From contig NZ_FNHI01000007.1 of NCBI RefSeq assembly GCF_900103455.1, forward strand, positions 233,250 to 297,249: a stretch of DNA of 64,000 nucleotides, written 5' to 3'. The stretch comes from Streptomyces wuyuanensis (GTDB taxonomy: Bacteria > Actinomycetota > Actinomycetes > Streptomycetales > Streptomycetaceae). Positions 1-9,376 of this stretch are shown piece by piece. Under the pieces are notes generated by a model. It ran no database searches and was not told the DNA's origin. It saw nothing but the letters and a program-made list of their open reading frames with translations. Position numbers and translations under genes: made by a program. Position 1 is the stretch's first letter; each line of letters starts with the position of its first letter.

Positions 1-1
1 C

Positions 2-31
2 GCCGGCGACCCGCTGCTCACGGCGCGGTGA
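2..31 (+). CDS. Possible 3' end of an upstream gene
   Basis: The first bases can be read as the last nine codons of a plus-strand gene ending in TGA, giving the tail AGDPLLTAR. Codon use looks coding, but the stretch is too short to identify a family and it could be chance. Confidence 0.2.
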   Translation, partial: AGDPLLTAR

Positions 32-66
32 TCAGTGTCACGTGGGGGCGCCCTCTCGACAAGATC

Positions 67-85
67 TGAGGTTAGGCTAACCTAC
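67..85 (+). promoter_or_regulatory. Iron box (DmdR/IdeR operator) upstream of desE
   Basis: The sequence TGAGGTTAGGCTAACCTAC matches 17 of 19 positions of the actinobacterial iron box TTAGGTTAGGCTAACCTAA, with an intact palindromic core. It lies 55 bp before the desE start, so desE and the next gene are probably repressed by iron-loaded DmdR1. Confidence 0.93.
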
Positions 86-139
86 CTTCGACTTTGCTCA
101 GAGGCCGCCCCCCGGCACGCACCGAAAGCGAACCCTTTC

Positions 140-1180
140 ATGCCCAATGCCCGCGCTTCCCACCTCACCCGTCGCGGTCTGCTCGCCGCGGGCGGCGCTC
201 TCGGCCTCACCGCCGCCCTCTCAGCCTGCGGTTCCGAGGACAAGGGCGAGTCGGCCTCGGACGCGAAGAAGTCCGGCCCCTGGCAGTTCAAGGACGACCG
301 CGGCCAGGTCGCCAAGACCAAGGCCACGCCGAAGAACATCGTCGCCTTCACCGGCATGGCGGCCGCGCTCCACGACTTCGGCATCGAGGTGAAGGGCGTC
401 TTCGGCCCGACCTACGTCGAGGACAAGGCCAAGGGCACCAAGACCCCGGACGTCCAGGCGGGCGACCTCGACATCGACAAGGTCAAGGTCCTCGGCAACG
501 TCTGGGGCGAGTTCAACGTCGAGCAGTACGCGGCGCTCGCGCCCGACGTGCTCATCACCGACATGTGGGAGAAGGACGCCCTCTGGTACGTGCCGGACCA
601 GTCCAAGGACAAGATCCTGAAGCTGGCCCCGAGCGTCGCCCTGTGGGCCTCGGACCACTCGATGCCGAAGGTCCTGCAGCGCCACGTCGAGTTGGCCGAG
701 TCCCTGGGCGCCGACGTCAGGACCAAGAAGGTCACGGACGCCAAGGCCGCCTTCGAGAAGGCCGCCGCCCGGCTGCGCGCCGCCGCGAAGGCCAAGCCCG
801 AGATCAAGGTGCTGATCGGCTCGGCGAGCGCCGACCTGTTCTACATCTCGACCCCGGCCCGGCCGACCGACACGCTCTACTTCAAGGAGCTCGGCGTCAA
901 CTTCGTGACGCCCGACAAGCTGGACGCCGGCGGCTGGTTCGAGGGCCTCAGCTGGGAGAACGTCGACAAGTACAAGGCCGACGTCATCATGATGGACAAC
1001 CGCGCCTCGGCCCTCCAGCCCGAGGCCCTGAAATCCAAGCCGACCTGGGCCCAGCTGCCCGCCGTCAAGGCCGGCCAGGTCATCCCGCGCGTGACCGAGC
1101 CGATCTACTCGTACGAGAAGTGCACGCCGATCCTCGAGGACCTGGCCAAGGCCATCGAGAACGCGAAGAAGGTCGCCTGA
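140..1180 (+). CDS. desE: Ferrioxamine-binding ABC transporter lipoprotein DesE
   Basis: This is a periplasmic-binding-protein-type lipoprotein of the siderophore-uptake class, expected to capture ferrioxamine at the cell surface for an ABC importer encoded elsewhere. The N-terminus has twin arginines (R11-R12), a hydrophobic stretch and a lipobox ending at Cys30 (LSAC), so it looks like a Tat-exported lipoprotein. The rest fits a class III binding protein (about 346 residues). An in-frame ATG-type start at 35 would put the iron box inside the gene, so the ATG at 140 is preferred. The stop is 2 bp before the siderophore-interacting gene, suggesting one transcript. The name rests on its position beside desABCD and the iron box. 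Confidence 0.9.
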   Translation: MPNARASHLTRRGLLAAGGALGLTAALSACGSEDKGESASDAKKSGPWQFKDDRGQVAKTKATPKNIVAFTGMAAALHDFGIEVKGVFGPTYVEDKAKGTKTPDVQAGDLDIDKVKVLGNVWGEFNVEQYAALAPDVLITDMWEKDALWYVPDQSKDKILKLAPSVALWASDHSMPKVLQRHVELAESLGADVRTKKVTDAKAAFEKAAARLRAAAKAKPEIKVLIGSASADLFYISTPARPTDTLYFKELGVNFVTPDKLDAGGWFEGLSWENVDKYKADVIMMDNRASALQPEALKSKPTWAQLPAVKAGQVIPRVTEPIYSYEKCTPILEDLAKAIENAKKVA

Positions 1181-1182
1181 CC

Positions 1183-2031
1183 ATGCCGACAGCCGTAGCC
1201 GCCCCGTTTCGCTTCTTCCCTCTCCAGGTCGTGCGGACGCGGCGGCTCGGCCCGTCGCTGATCCGGGTCACCTTCGGGGGCGAGGCCCTCGAAGGGTTCG
1301 CCTCCGGCGGGCGCGACCAGTCACTCTCGCTCTTCCTGCCGCACCCGGGACAGGAGGAACCCGTCGTCCCGCTCCCCGGCGAGGAGGACATGTACGCGCG
1401 CCTCGGCGCCTGGCGGGCGCTGCCGGACGACGAGCGTGCCGTGCTGCGCTCGTACACGGTGCGCGAGCAGCGGCCCGACGCCGGTGAACACGGCGAGATC
1501 GACATCGACTTCGCCGTGCACGAGGACGGCGGGCCGGCCTGCCGCTGGGCGCAGAAAGCTTCCGCCGGTGACCGGGTGACGATCCTCGGGCCCGCGATCG
1601 CCGACAACACCGCGGTCCGCTTCCGGCTGCCGGAGGACGCCGACTCGGTGGTGATCTGGGCGGACGAGACGGCCCTGCCCGCCGCTTCGGCCATCCTGGA
1701 GTGGCTGCCCGCCGGGATCCGGGCGCAGGTCTGGATCGAGGTCCCGCACGCCGGTGACCGGACGGACCTGGTGACCGCCGCCGACGCCGACGTCACCTGG
1801 CTGGTGCGGGACGAGGGCGCGCCGCCCGCCGTCGAGGCCGTGCGCGCCGCCGAGTTCGCCGGCTCCGCCCCGTACGCCTGGATCGCGGGCGAGTCGGGAT
1901 CCGTGAGGGCGCTGCGCCGCCATCTCGTGAACGAGCGCGGACTCGACCGCCGCCGGGTCACCTTCGTCGGCTACTGGCGCAGGGGCCTCAGCGAGGACGC
2001 GCTGCGCGAGACACCCGACGACGACGCGTAG
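1183..2031 (+). CDS. desF: Siderophore-interacting protein (FAD-dependent ferric-siderophore reductase)
   Basis: The 282-residue protein belongs to the SIP/ViuB family, cytoplasmic flavoproteins that reduce ferric siderophores to release iron. The N-terminal half is a ferredoxin-reductase-like FAD domain with the RSYTVRE motif that contacts the flavin. The C-terminal half is the nicotinamide-binding domain, including WADETALPAA and the closing VTFVGYWRRG segment typical of the family. It starts 2 bp after desE and is probably co-transcribed from the same iron-box promoter. The role in ferrioxamine reduction is inferred from family and position. The symbol follows the usual naming of the gene between desE and desA. 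Confidence 0.9.
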   Translation: MPTAVAAPFRFFPLQVVRTRRLGPSLIRVTFGGEALEGFASGGRDQSLSLFLPHPGQEEPVVPLPGEEDMYARLGAWRALPDDERAVLRSYTVREQRPDAGEHGEIDIDFAVHEDGGPACRWAQKASAGDRVTILGPAIADNTAVRFRLPEDADSVVIWADETALPAASAILEWLPAGIRAQVWIEVPHAGDRTDLVTAADADVTWLVRDEGAPPAVEAVRAAEFAGSAPYAWIAGESGSVRALRRHLVNERGLDRRRVTFVGYWRRGLSEDALRETPDDDA

Positions 2032-2065
2032 ACCCCGACCTCCGTCCCGCTCCACGCCGTTGACC

Positions 2066-2095
2066 GCGGCCCCGTCACGCCTGCGACGGGGCCGC
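2066..2095 (+). terminator. Hairpin terminator after the desE transcript
   Basis: GCGGCCCCGTC and GACGGGGCCGC form a perfect 11-bp stem with an 8-nt loop, 35 bp after the reductase stop and before the second iron box. There is no clear U-tract, which is common in Streptomyces. Confidence 0.75.
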
Positions 2096-2188
2096 GCTGC
2101 CGTGCACTCCACGGAACAGGGCGCCGGCTCCGGGTGTGAGCCAACTCGCTTTCCTTTCTGGGGAGTAGGGGCGGACGGAGCCAAGCAT

Positions 2189-2207
2189 TCAGGTTAGGCT
2201 AACCTAA
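2189..2207 (+). promoter_or_regulatory. Iron box (DmdR/IdeR operator) upstream of desABCD
   Basis: TCAGGTTAGGCTAACCTAA matches 18 of 19 positions of the actinobacterial iron box. It lies 77 bp before desA and should place the desABCD biosynthetic operon under iron repression by DmdR1. Confidence 0.95.
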
Positions 2208-2283
2208 GTCCCAGTCGCCTCAGCGCCCGCCCCTGCCCCAGGGGGCGGTCCTGTCACGTCCCCGCACCGGGAGGACCCCCACC

Positions 2284-3759
2284 ATGCGCGCGCACCTGCT
2301 CAACGACACAACGGCGGAGCTCTACCGCAGCTCCGTGACCGAAGGAGTCGAGCGGGTGGCGAACAAACTCGCCACGACCAAGCGGCCGTTCACGGGAGTG
2401 ACCCCGGACGAGCTGGCCCCGACGATCGCCGCCGTCGACCTCGACCAGCCGCTCGGCGACTCCTCCGCCGCGCTGGACGAGCTGGAGCGGGTGTACCTGC
2501 GCGACGCGGTCTACTTCCACCACCCCCGCTACCTCGGCCACCTCAACTGCCCGGTCGTCATCCCCGCCGTGCTGGGCGAGGCCGTCCTCTCCGCCGTCAA
2601 CTCCTCGCTGGACACCTGGGACCAGAGCGCCGGCGGCACTCTGATCGAGCGCAAGCTCATCGACTGGACCACCGGCCGCATCGGCCTCGGCCCGGCCGCC
2701 GACGGCGTCTTCACAAGCGGCGGCACCCAGTCCAACCTCCAGGCGATGCTCCTCGCCCGCGAGGAGGCCAAGACGGACGACCTGTCGAAGCTGCGCATCT
2801 TCTCCTCCGAGTGCAGCCACTTCAGCGTCCAGAAGTCCGCCACCCTCCTGGGCGTCGGCCAGGACGCCGTCGTGTCCGTGCCCGTCGACCGCGACCGGCG
2901 CATGCAGACCGTCGCCCTCGCGGCGGAACTGGAGAAGTGCCGGCGCGCCGGGCTGGTCCCGATGGCGGTCGTCGCCACCGCAGGCACCACCGACTTCGGC
3001 TCCATCGACCCGCTGCCCGAGATCGCCGCGCTCTGCGACGAGTACGGCGCCTGGATGCACGTCGACGCCGCCTACGGCTGCGGCCTCCTCGCCTCACCGA
3101 CCCGGCGCGGCCTCCTGGAGGGCGTCCAGCACGCCGACTCGGTGACCGTCGACTACCACAAGTCCTTCTTCCAGCCGGTGAGTTCCTCCGCCCTGCTGGT
3201 GCGGGACGGCGCCACGCTGCGGCACGCCACCTACCACGCGGACTACCTCAACCCCGCGCCGACCGTGGAGGTGGGGGCACCTCCCGTGCCCGAAGGGCTA
3301 CGGGGGAGGATCCCCAACCAGGTGGACAAGTCCCTCCAGACCACCCGCCGCTTCGACGCCCTCAAGCTGTGGATGACGCTGCGCGTCATGGGTGCGGACG
3401 GTGTCGGACAGCTCTTCGACGAGGTGTGCGACCTCGCCGCCGAGGGCTGGCGGCTGCTCGCCGGCGACCCCCGCTACGACGTCGTCGTCGAGCCCCAGCT
3501 GTCCACCCTCGTCTTCCGCTACGTCCCGGAGCAGGTCACCTCCCCCACGGAGATCGACCGCGCCAACCTGTACGCCCGCAAGGCCCTGTTCGCCTCCGGG
3601 GAGGCCGTCGTCGCCGGGACCAAGGTCGACGGCCGCCAGTACCTGAAATTCACCCTGCTGAACCCCGAGACGACCGTGGCCGACATCGCCGCCGTCCTCG
3701 ACCTCATAGCCGGTCACGCCGAGCAGTACCTTGGAGAGAACCTTGTCCACGCCTCCTGA
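2284..3759 (+). CDS. desA: Lysine decarboxylase DesA (PLP-dependent)
   Basis: DesA catalyses the first step of desferrioxamine synthesis, decarboxylating L-lysine to cadaverine. The 491-residue protein is a group II pyridoxal-phosphate decarboxylase. Asp261 in HVDAAYG would contact the PLP ring nitrogen, and His292-Lys293 in VDYHKSFF provides the Schiff-base lysine. The ATG at 2284 follows GGGAGGACCCCCACC, with a good ribosome-binding site. Transcription should start at the iron-box promoter about 80 bp upstream. The 3' end overlaps the desB start by 17 bp, which suggests translational coupling through the operon. Confidence 0.95.
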   Translation: MRAHLLNDTTAELYRSSVTEGVERVANKLATTKRPFTGVTPDELAPTIAAVDLDQPLGDSSAALDELERVYLRDAVYFHHPRYLGHLNCPVVIPAVLGEAVLSAVNSSLDTWDQSAGGTLIERKLIDWTTGRIGLGPAADGVFTSGGTQSNLQAMLLAREEAKTDDLSKLRIFSSECSHFSVQKSATLLGVGQDAVVSVPVDRDRRMQTVALAAELEKCRRAGLVPMAVVATAGTTDFGSIDPLPEIAALCDEYGAWMHVDAAYGCGLLASPTRRGLLEGVQHADSVTVDYHKSFFQPVSSSALLVRDGATLRHATYHADYLNPAPTVEVGAPPVPEGLRGRIPNQVDKSLQTTRRFDALKLWMTLRVMGADGVGQLFDEVCDLAAEGWRLLAGDPRYDVVVEPQLSTLVFRYVPEQVTSPTEIDRANLYARKALFASGEAVVAGTKVDGRQYLKFTLLNPETTVADIAAVLDLIAGHAEQYLGENLVHAS

Positions 3760-5023
3760 GCACCGTGGCATCCACGATTTCATCGGTATCGGACTCGGTC
3801 CGTTCAACCTCGGCCTGGCCTGCCTGACCGAGCCCGTCGACGAGCTGAACGGTCTCTTCCTGGAGTCCAAGCCGGACTTCGAGTGGCACTCGGGCATGTT
3901 CCTCGACGGCGCCCACCTGCAGACCCCGTTCATGTCGGACCTGGTCACGCTCGCCGATCCGACGTCGCCTTACTCCTTCCTCAACTACCTGAAGGAGAAG
4001 GGCCGGCTCTACTCGTTCTACATCCGCGAGAACTTCTACCCGCTGCGGACCGAGTACAACGACTACTGCCGCTGGGCCGCCGCCAAGCTGAGCAGCATCC
4101 GCTTCGGCACCACGGTCACCAGGGTCGAGTACGAGGCGGAGGACGAGGTGTACGCCGTCCGCACCGCCGCCGGCGAAACGTTCCGGGCACGCAGACTCGT
4201 CCTGGGCACCGGCACCCCGCCGTACGTCCCGGACTCCTGCCGGGAGCTCGGCGGCGACTTCGTCCACAACTCCCGCTACCTCCAGGCCAAGGAGGAGCTG
4301 CGGAAGAAGGAGTCGATCACCCTCGTCGGCAGCGGCCAGAGCGCCGCGGAGATCTACTACGACCTCCTCGCCGAGATCGACGTCCACGGGTACCGGCTCA
4401 ACTGGGTCACCCGCTCCCCGCGGTTCTTCCCGCTGGAGTACACCAAACTGACCCTGGAGATGACCTCCCCCGAGTACGTGGACTACTTCCACGCGCTGCC
4501 GGAGGCCACCCGCTACCGGCTGGAGACCCAGCAGAAGAACCTCTTCAAGGGCATCGACGGAGACCTCATCAACGAGATCTTCGACCTGCTCTACCAGAAG
4601 AACCTCGGCGGTCCGGTGCCGACGCGTCTGCTCACCAACACGGCGCTGTGCACGGCCTCCTACGAGAACGGCGCTTACACGCTGGGTCTGCGCCAGGAGG
4701 AGCAGGAGAAGGACTTCGAGATCCGGACCGAGGGCCTGATCCTCGCCACGGGCTACAAGTACGTCACCCCCGCGTTCCTGGAGCCCGTGCACGACCGGCT
4801 GCGCTGGGACGGCCGGGGCCGCTTCGACGTCGCCCGCAACTACTCGATCGACACCACGGGGCGCGGCGTCTTCCTGCAGAACGCGGGGGTGCACACGCAC
4901 TCCATCACCTCGCCCGACCTGGGCATGGGCGCGTACCGCAACGCGTACATCATCGCCGAGATGCTCGGCAGTGAGTACTACCCCGTGGAGAAGACCATCG
5001 CGTTCCAGGAGTTCGCCGTATGA
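3743..5023 (+). CDS. desB: Cadaverine N-monooxygenase DesB
   Basis: DesB hydroxylates cadaverine to N-hydroxycadaverine using FAD, NADPH and oxygen. The 426-residue protein is of the lysine/ornithine N-monooxygenase family. The FAD-binding motif [12 protein letters not shown] is at about residues 15-26, the NADPH-binding [10 protein letters not shown] at about 194-203, and the family ATGY motif at 335-338. I place the start at TTG 3743 because GGAGAG at 3733-3738 sits 4 bp before it. The in-frame TTG at 3731 overlaps that ribosome-binding site. The start lies inside the 3' end of desA and the stop overlaps the desC ATG (ATGA). Confidence 0.94.
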   Translation: MSTPPEHRGIHDFIGIGLGPFNLGLACLTEPVDELNGLFLESKPDFEWHSGMFLDGAHLQTPFMSDLVTLADPTSPYSFLNYLKEKGRLYSFYIRENFYPLRTEYNDYCRWAAAKLSSIRFGTTVTRVEYEAEDEVYAVRTAAGETFRARRLVLGTGTPPYVPDSCRELGGDFVHNSRYLQAKEELRKKESITLVGSGQSAAEIYYDLLAEIDVHGYRLNWVTRSPRFFPLEYTKLTLEMTSPEYVDYFHALPEATRYRLETQQKNLFKGIDGDLINEIFDLLYQKNLGGPVPTRLLTNTALCTASYENGAYTLGLRQEEQEKDFEIRTEGLILATGYKYVTPAFLEPVHDRLRWDGRGRFDVARNYSIDTTGRGVFLQNAGVHTHSITSPDLGMGAYRNAYIIAEMLGSEYYPVEKTIAFQEFAV

Positions 5024-5583
5024 GCACCACCGCCGCCGCCCTGGGGACGTTCTCCGTCCGTCCCCTCGACCCGATAGCAGACGCCGAGCTGCTGCACCGC
5101 TGGGTCACCGACCCCAAGGCCGCCTTCTGGATGATGCAGGACGCGAAGCTGGAGGACGTCGAGCGCGAGTACATGAGGATCGCCGCGCACGAGCACCACG
5201 ACGCCTTCATCGGGCTGCACGACGGCGAACCCGCCTTCCTGATGGAGCGCTACGACCCGCGCCATGTGGAGTTGGTCGGTCTCTACGAGCCCGGGCCGGG
5301 CGACGTCGGCATGCACTTCCTGGTCGCCCCGACGGACACCCCGGTGCACGGCTTCACCCGGGCCGTGATCACCGCGGTGATGCGGGAGCTGTTCGCCGAC
5401 CCGGCGACGCGACGGGTCGTCGTCGAGCCGGACGTCGGCAACAAGGCCGTGCACGCGCTCAACGAGGCCGTCGGCTTCGTCCCCGAGCGCGAGATCCGGA
5501 AGCCCGAGAAGACGGCGCTGCTGAGCTTCTGCACGCGCGAGCAGTTCGAAGCGGCCGTCGGCGATGCGGAGGTGCCGCGATGA
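5020..5583 (+). CDS. desC: N-hydroxycadaverine acyltransferase DesC
   Basis: DesC transfers acetyl or succinyl groups from CoA to N-hydroxycadaverine, giving the hydroxamate building blocks of desferrioxamines. The 187-residue protein is a GNAT-fold acyltransferase of the RhbD/AlcB (siderophore acetyltransferase) type, with the conserved region around [17 protein letters not shown] and a C-terminal [20 protein letters not shown] segment that fits acyl-CoA binding. Start and stop both overlap neighbouring genes by 4 bp (ATGA), as expected for a coupled operon. Confidence 0.93.
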   Translation: MSTTAAALGTFSVRPLDPIADAELLHRWVTDPKAAFWMMQDAKLEDVEREYMRIAAHEHHDAFIGLHDGEPAFLMERYDPRHVELVGLYEPGPGDVGMHFLVAPTDTPVHGFTRAVITAVMRELFADPATRRVVVEPDVGNKAVHALNEAVGFVPEREIRKPEKTALLSFCTREQFEAAVGDAEVPR

Positions 5584-7379
5584 GCACGGCGATCGACAGC
5601 GTCTCCCACCTCACCCCCGAGCTGTGGGCCGAGGCCAACAGACTGCTGATCCGCAAGGGCCTCGCCGAGTTCTCCCACGAGCGGCTGCTCGCACCGAGGG
5701 ACCTCGGGGAGGGCCGCTACGCGGTGTTCAGCGACGACGGCAGGACCGAGTACCGGTTCACCGCCGGGCGGCTGGCCCTCGATCACTGGCAGGTCGAGGC
5801 GGACTCCGTGTCCCGGCACCGCGACGGTTCGGAACTCCCCCTGGACGCACTGGAGTTCTTCAATGAGCTGCGCGGCGCCCTGGGCCTGTCCGACGAGATC
5901 CTGCCGGTGTACCTGGAGGAGATCTCCTCCACCCTGTCCGGCACGGCGTACAAGCTCACCAAACCCGAGGTGTCCGCGGACGAGCTCAGCCGGGCCGGTT
6001 TCCAGGACATCGAGACCGGGATGACCGAGGGCCATCCCTGTTTCGTCGCCAACAACGGACGGCTCGGCTTCGGCATCCACGAGTACCACCGGTACGCGCC
6101 GGAGGCCGCGGCCCCGGTCCGGCTGCTGTGGGTTGCCGCTCACCGCTCGCGCGCCGCGTTCACCTCCTGCACCGACCTCGGCTACGAGAACCTGATGCGT
6201 GCCGAGCTGGGTCCGGAGACGCTCGACCGTTTCGACGCCCGGCTGCGCGGTCTCGGACTGGACCCGGCGGACTACCTGCTGATGCCCGTCCACCCCTGGC
6301 AGTGGTGGAACAAGCTCTCCGTCACCTTCGCCGCCGAAGTGGCCCGGCAGCGGCTGGTGCCGCTCGGCGAGGGCGACGACGAGTACCTGGCGCAGCAGTC
6401 GATCCGCACCTTCTTCAACACCAGCGACCCCTCCAAGCACTATGTGAAGACGGCGATGTCCGTCATCAACATGGGATTCATGCGGGGCCTGTCGGCCGCG
6501 TACATGGAGGCCACGCCCGCCATCAACGACTGGCTCGCCGGGCTGATCGCGAGCGACGACGTACTGACGGCGGCGCGCTTCTCGATCATCCGCGAGCGGG
6601 CCGCGGTCGGGTACCGGCACCTGGAGTACGAGGCCGCCACGGACCGCTTCTCCCCCTACCGCAAGATGCTGGCCGCGCTCTGGCGCGAGAGCCCGGTGGA
6701 CACCCTGGAGGACGGCGAGCGGCTGGCGACGATGGCCTCGCTGCTGCACACCGACCGCTCCGGGAAGTCCTTCGCCGGCGCGCTGATCGGCGAGTCGGGA
6801 CTGCCGCCCGAGGTGTGGCTGCGCCGCTACCTGGACGCGTACCTGCTTCCGGTGCTGCACTGCTTCTACGCGTACGACCTCGTCTACATGCCGCACGGGG
6901 AGAACGTCATCCTGGTGCTCGGCGAGGACGGCGCGGTGCAGCGCGCGATCTTCAAGGACATCGCCGAGGAGATCTGCGTGATGGACCCGGACGCGGTCCT
7001 TCCGCCCGCGGTCGAGCGGGTGCGCGCCGAGGTCCCGGAGAACATGAAGCTGCTGTCGGTGTTCACCGACGTCTTCGACTGCTTCTTCCGGTTCCTCGCC
7101 GCCGCGCTGGTCACGGAGGGCGTGCTGGACGAGGACGCGTTCTGGCGGACGGTCGCCGAGTGCGTCGGCGGATACCAGGCGTCGATGCCGCACCTGAAGG
7201 AGAGGTTCGCCCAGTACGACATGTTCGCCCCGGAGTTCGCGCTGTCCTGCCTCAACCGGCTCCAGCTGCGCAACAACAAGCAGATGGTGGACCTGGCCGA
7301 CCCGTCGGGCGCCCTCCAGCTGGTGGGCGATCTGGAGAACCCGATCGCACGGTTCCGCCGGGAAGTGCGGCGCAAGTAG
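5580..7379 (+). CDS. desD: Desferrioxamine synthetase DesD (NIS synthetase)
   Basis: DesD uses ATP to oligomerise and cyclise N-hydroxy-N-succinylcadaverine units into desferrioxamine E or related trihydroxamates. The 599-residue protein is an IucA/IucC-family NRPS-independent siderophore synthetase. It has family motifs including HPWQ at 238-241, the following IRTFFNTSDPSKHYVKTAMS segment, and the C-terminal PHGENVILVLGEDG region followed by the ferric-reductase-like iron-transporter domain. The ATG at 5580 overlaps the desC stop. Length agrees with known DesD proteins. It is the last gene of the iron-regulated operon and is followed by a strong hairpin. Confidence 0.96.
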   Translation: MSTAIDSVSHLTPELWAEANRLLIRKGLAEFSHERLLAPRDLGEGRYAVFSDDGRTEYRFTAGRLALDHWQVEADSVSRHRDGSELPLDALEFFNELRGALGLSDEILPVYLEEISSTLSGTAYKLTKPEVSADELSRAGFQDIETGMTEGHPCFVANNGRLGFGIHEYHRYAPEAAAPVRLLWVAAHRSRAAFTSCTDLGYENLMRAELGPETLDRFDARLRGLGLDPADYLLMPVHPWQWWNKLSVTFAAEVARQRLVPLGEGDDEYLAQQSIRTFFNTSDPSKHYVKTAMSVINMGFMRGLSAAYMEATPAINDWLAGLIASDDVLTAARFSIIRERAAVGYRHLEYEAATDRFSPYRKMLAALWRESPVDTLEDGERLATMASLLHTDRSGKSFAGALIGESGLPPEVWLRRYLDAYLLPVLHCFYAYDLVYMPHGENVILVLGEDGAVQRAIFKDIAEEICVMDPDAVLPPAVERVRAEVPENMKLLSVFTDVFDCFFRFLAAALVTEGVLDEDAFWRTVAECVGGYQASMPHLKERFAQYDMFAPEFALSCLNRLQLRNNKQMVDLADPSGALQLVGDLENPIARFRREVRRK

Positions 7380-7453
7380 CTCCGTCCGCCCGCGGGGCGG
7401 GGGCGGGTGGGACTTCCACGCACGCCCCGGCCCTCACGGGCCACAGACCGGGC

Positions 7454-7490
7454 GGGCGCCCGGCGGAGTACGGTCCTCCGCCGGGCGCCC
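7454..7490. terminator. Bidirectional hairpin between desD and the hexosaminidase gene
   Basis: GGGCGCCCGGCGGAG (7454-7468) and its exact complement at 7476-7490 form a perfect 15-bp stem with a 7-nt loop. It lies between two convergent genes and can serve both. Confidence 0.85.
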
Positions 7491-7578
7491 GCTCCCTCGC
7501 GCCGCCCGCGTGCCCGCCGCTTCGGGCCGCGGGCGGCGTGCTCGCTCCCCGTGCCGCGCGGGCCCGCTCACGGCCGTG

Positions 7579-9189
7579 TCAGCCTGCGGGCCAGGGCACC
7601 TGCGGCGAGCGGTAGTAGTCGATGCCGAGCGCCGACATCCGCGGCCCCTGCGCCGCGAGCCGCACCTTGTAGGCGTCCCAGTCGTGCGTGGACGCCGGGG
7701 ACCAGCCGAGCTCGGCGACCCCGGGCAGCCTCGGGAACGCCATGAACTCCAGCTGGTCGCTGGTGGCGAGGGTCTCGGTCCACAGCGGCGCCTCGACCCC
7801 GGCGATAGCGGACGCGGGCGCACCCGGCAGATAGGCGCCCGGGTCCCAGTCGTAGGAGCGCTGGACCTCGACGTATCCCGCCCAGGCCAGACCGAGGGGG
7901 GTGTCCTTGTGGTACTTCATGTCGAGGTAGATCCGGTCGGCGGGCGACAGGACGATCCTGGTGCCGTTCCGCGCGGCCTTCGCGACCTGCTCCTTCTCCG
8001 CGGCGCTCGTGCCGTCCAGACCCCAGTACTGCGCGACCGCGCCCTCGGCGGGCGTGGCTCCGGTCAGCTGGTGCCAGCCGACGACCGTCTTGCCGTGCTC
8101 GGCGACGGCCGCCTGCGCCCGGTCCATGAACGCCACATAGTCCTCGTGGCTGGTGGAGTGGGCCTCGTCGCCGCCGATGTGGAGGTACCTCCCGGGTGTC
8201 ATCGCGGCCAGTTCGCGCACGACGTCGTCCACGAAGTCGTAGGTGACGGCCTTGGGCACGCACAGCGAGCTGAATCCGACCGCCGTGCCGGTGTAGAGCG
8301 GCGGGGCGACACCGTCGCAGTTCAGCTCGGCGTAGGAGGCGAGGGCCGCGTTGGTGTGGCCCGGCATGTCGATCTCCGGGACCACCTCCATGTAGCGGGA
8401 GCCGGCGTACGCGACCAGCTCCTTGTACTGGGCCTTGGTGTAGTGGCCGCCGGGGCCGCCGCCGACCTGGGTGGACCCGCCGTAGGTGGCGAGCCGCGGC
8501 CAGGAGTCGATGGCGATGCGCCAGCCCTGGTCGTCGGAGAGGTGCAGATGCAGTTTGTTGATCTTGTAGAGCGCCAACTGGTCGATGTAGCGCTTGACCT
8601 GGTCGACGGTGAAGAAGTGCCGGGAGACGTCGAGCATCGCGCCGCGGTGCCCGAAGCGGGGCGCGTCGGTGATGGTCCCGCCGGGGACCTGCCACGGTCC
8701 GGCCTGGCGGGTGTCCTTCTCGACGGCGGCGGGCAGCAGCTGGCGGAGCGTCTGGACGCCGTGGAAGAGCCCGGCGGGCTTCCGAGCGGTGATGGTGACG
8801 CCGCCGCGGCCGGAGTCCAGCCGGTAGCCCTCCTCCCCGAGTCCCCTGTCGCGCGAACCGAGCACGAGCCGGATGCCGCCGCGGCCGCCGTCGTCGGTGA
8901 CCGGCAGCGCGTACCCGGTGGACGGGCGCAGCACCGACGCGAGCGCGGCGGCGATGCGGCGGGCCTCGCGGGAGCCGCCGTCGACGTGGATCCGGGTGGC
9001 CGGCGTGAGTGTGTAGGGCGAGCCCGCCGGGCGTACGGAGGCGGGTGCCGGCACGACCTCGCCGAGCGGTCTCGGTCCGGGAGCGGGGGCCTGTCCGGGA
9101 GCGGGGGCCGCGCCGACACCGGCGACGCCGGCGGCCGCGACGAGCAGGAGTGATCCGAGGAGCCGGGGGAGCGTTCTGCGCTGTCTCAC
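7579..9189 (-). CDS. Secreted GH20 beta-N-acetylhexosaminidase
   Basis: The enzyme releases N-acetylglucosamine from chitin oligosaccharides outside the cell. The 536-residue protein starts with a Sec signal (basic N-region then LLGSLLLVAAAGVAGVGA), followed by a GH20b N-terminal domain and the GH20 barrel. The catalytic pair Asp341-Glu342 sits in GGDEAH. I chose the GTG at 9189, which has GAAGGG about 9 bp upstream. Two DasR-like sites precede it (9275-9290 and 9298-9313), so induction by chitin-derived GlcN-6-P is likely. It ends against desD, from which it is separated by a bidirectional hairpin. Confidence 0.92.
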   Translation of the reverse strand: MRQRRTLPRLLGSLLLVAAAGVAGVGAAPAPGQAPAPGPRPLGEVVPAPASVRPAGSPYTLTPATRIHVDGGSREARRIAAALASVLRPSTGYALPVTDDGGRGGIRLVLGSRDRGLGEEGYRLDSGRGGVTITARKPAGLFHGVQTLRQLLPAAVEKDTRQAGPWQVPGGTITDAPRFGHRGAMLDVSRHFFTVDQVKRYIDQLALYKINKLHLHLSDDQGWRIAIDSWPRLATYGGSTQVGGGPGGHYTKAQYKELVAYAGSRYMEVVPEIDMPGHTNAALASYAELNCDGVAPPLYTGTAVGFSSLCVPKAVTYDFVDDVVRELAAMTPGRYLHIGGDEAHSTSHEDYVAFMDRAQAAVAEHGKTVVGWHQLTGATPAEGAVAQYWGLDGTSAAEKEQVAKAARNGTRIVLSPADRIYLDMKYHKDTPLGLAWAGYVEVQRSYDWDPGAYLPGAPASAIAGVEAPLWTETLATSDQLEFMAFPRLPGVAELGWSPASTHDWDAYKVRLAAQGPRMSALGIDYYRSPQVPWPAG

Positions 9190-9274
9190 AGGCTGGGTCC
9201 CTTCGAGGGGCGTGGCGACTGTGGTGCTGAGCAACCGAACGGTCACCATGCGTACCGTGCACCCCAGGAGCGGT

Positions 9275-9290
9275 CAAGGTGTAGACCACT
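9275..9290. promoter_or_regulatory. DasR-like operator 1, hexosaminidase promoter
   Basis: CAAGGTGTAGACCACT matches 12 of 16 positions of the dre consensus ACTGGTCTAGACCACT, with a full right half-site (TAGACCACT). It is 86 bp before the hexosaminidase start. Functional assignment rests on the gene's chitinolytic role. Confidence 0.7.
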
Positions 9291-9297
9291 TCTCGGT

Positions 9298-9313
9298 ACA
9301 GGTTCAGACCACC
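9298..9313. promoter_or_regulatory. DasR-like operator 2, hexosaminidase promoter
   Basis: ACAGGTTCAGACCACC matches 12 of 16 positions of the dre consensus and lies 23 bp (start to start) from the first site, in the gap between the divergent hexosaminidase and DUF4429 genes. Confidence 0.65.
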
Positions 9314-9376
9314 CGGATCCCTTCGCACCGTTCGCGCCGCCTCTGGACTCCGCACCTCCGGTGCGACAATCCTCCA

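Noticed and set aside
35..139. In-frame N-terminal extension of desE
   Set aside because: It would contain the iron box and lacks a ribosome-binding site. The ATG at 140 starts a normal Tat-lipoprotein signal.
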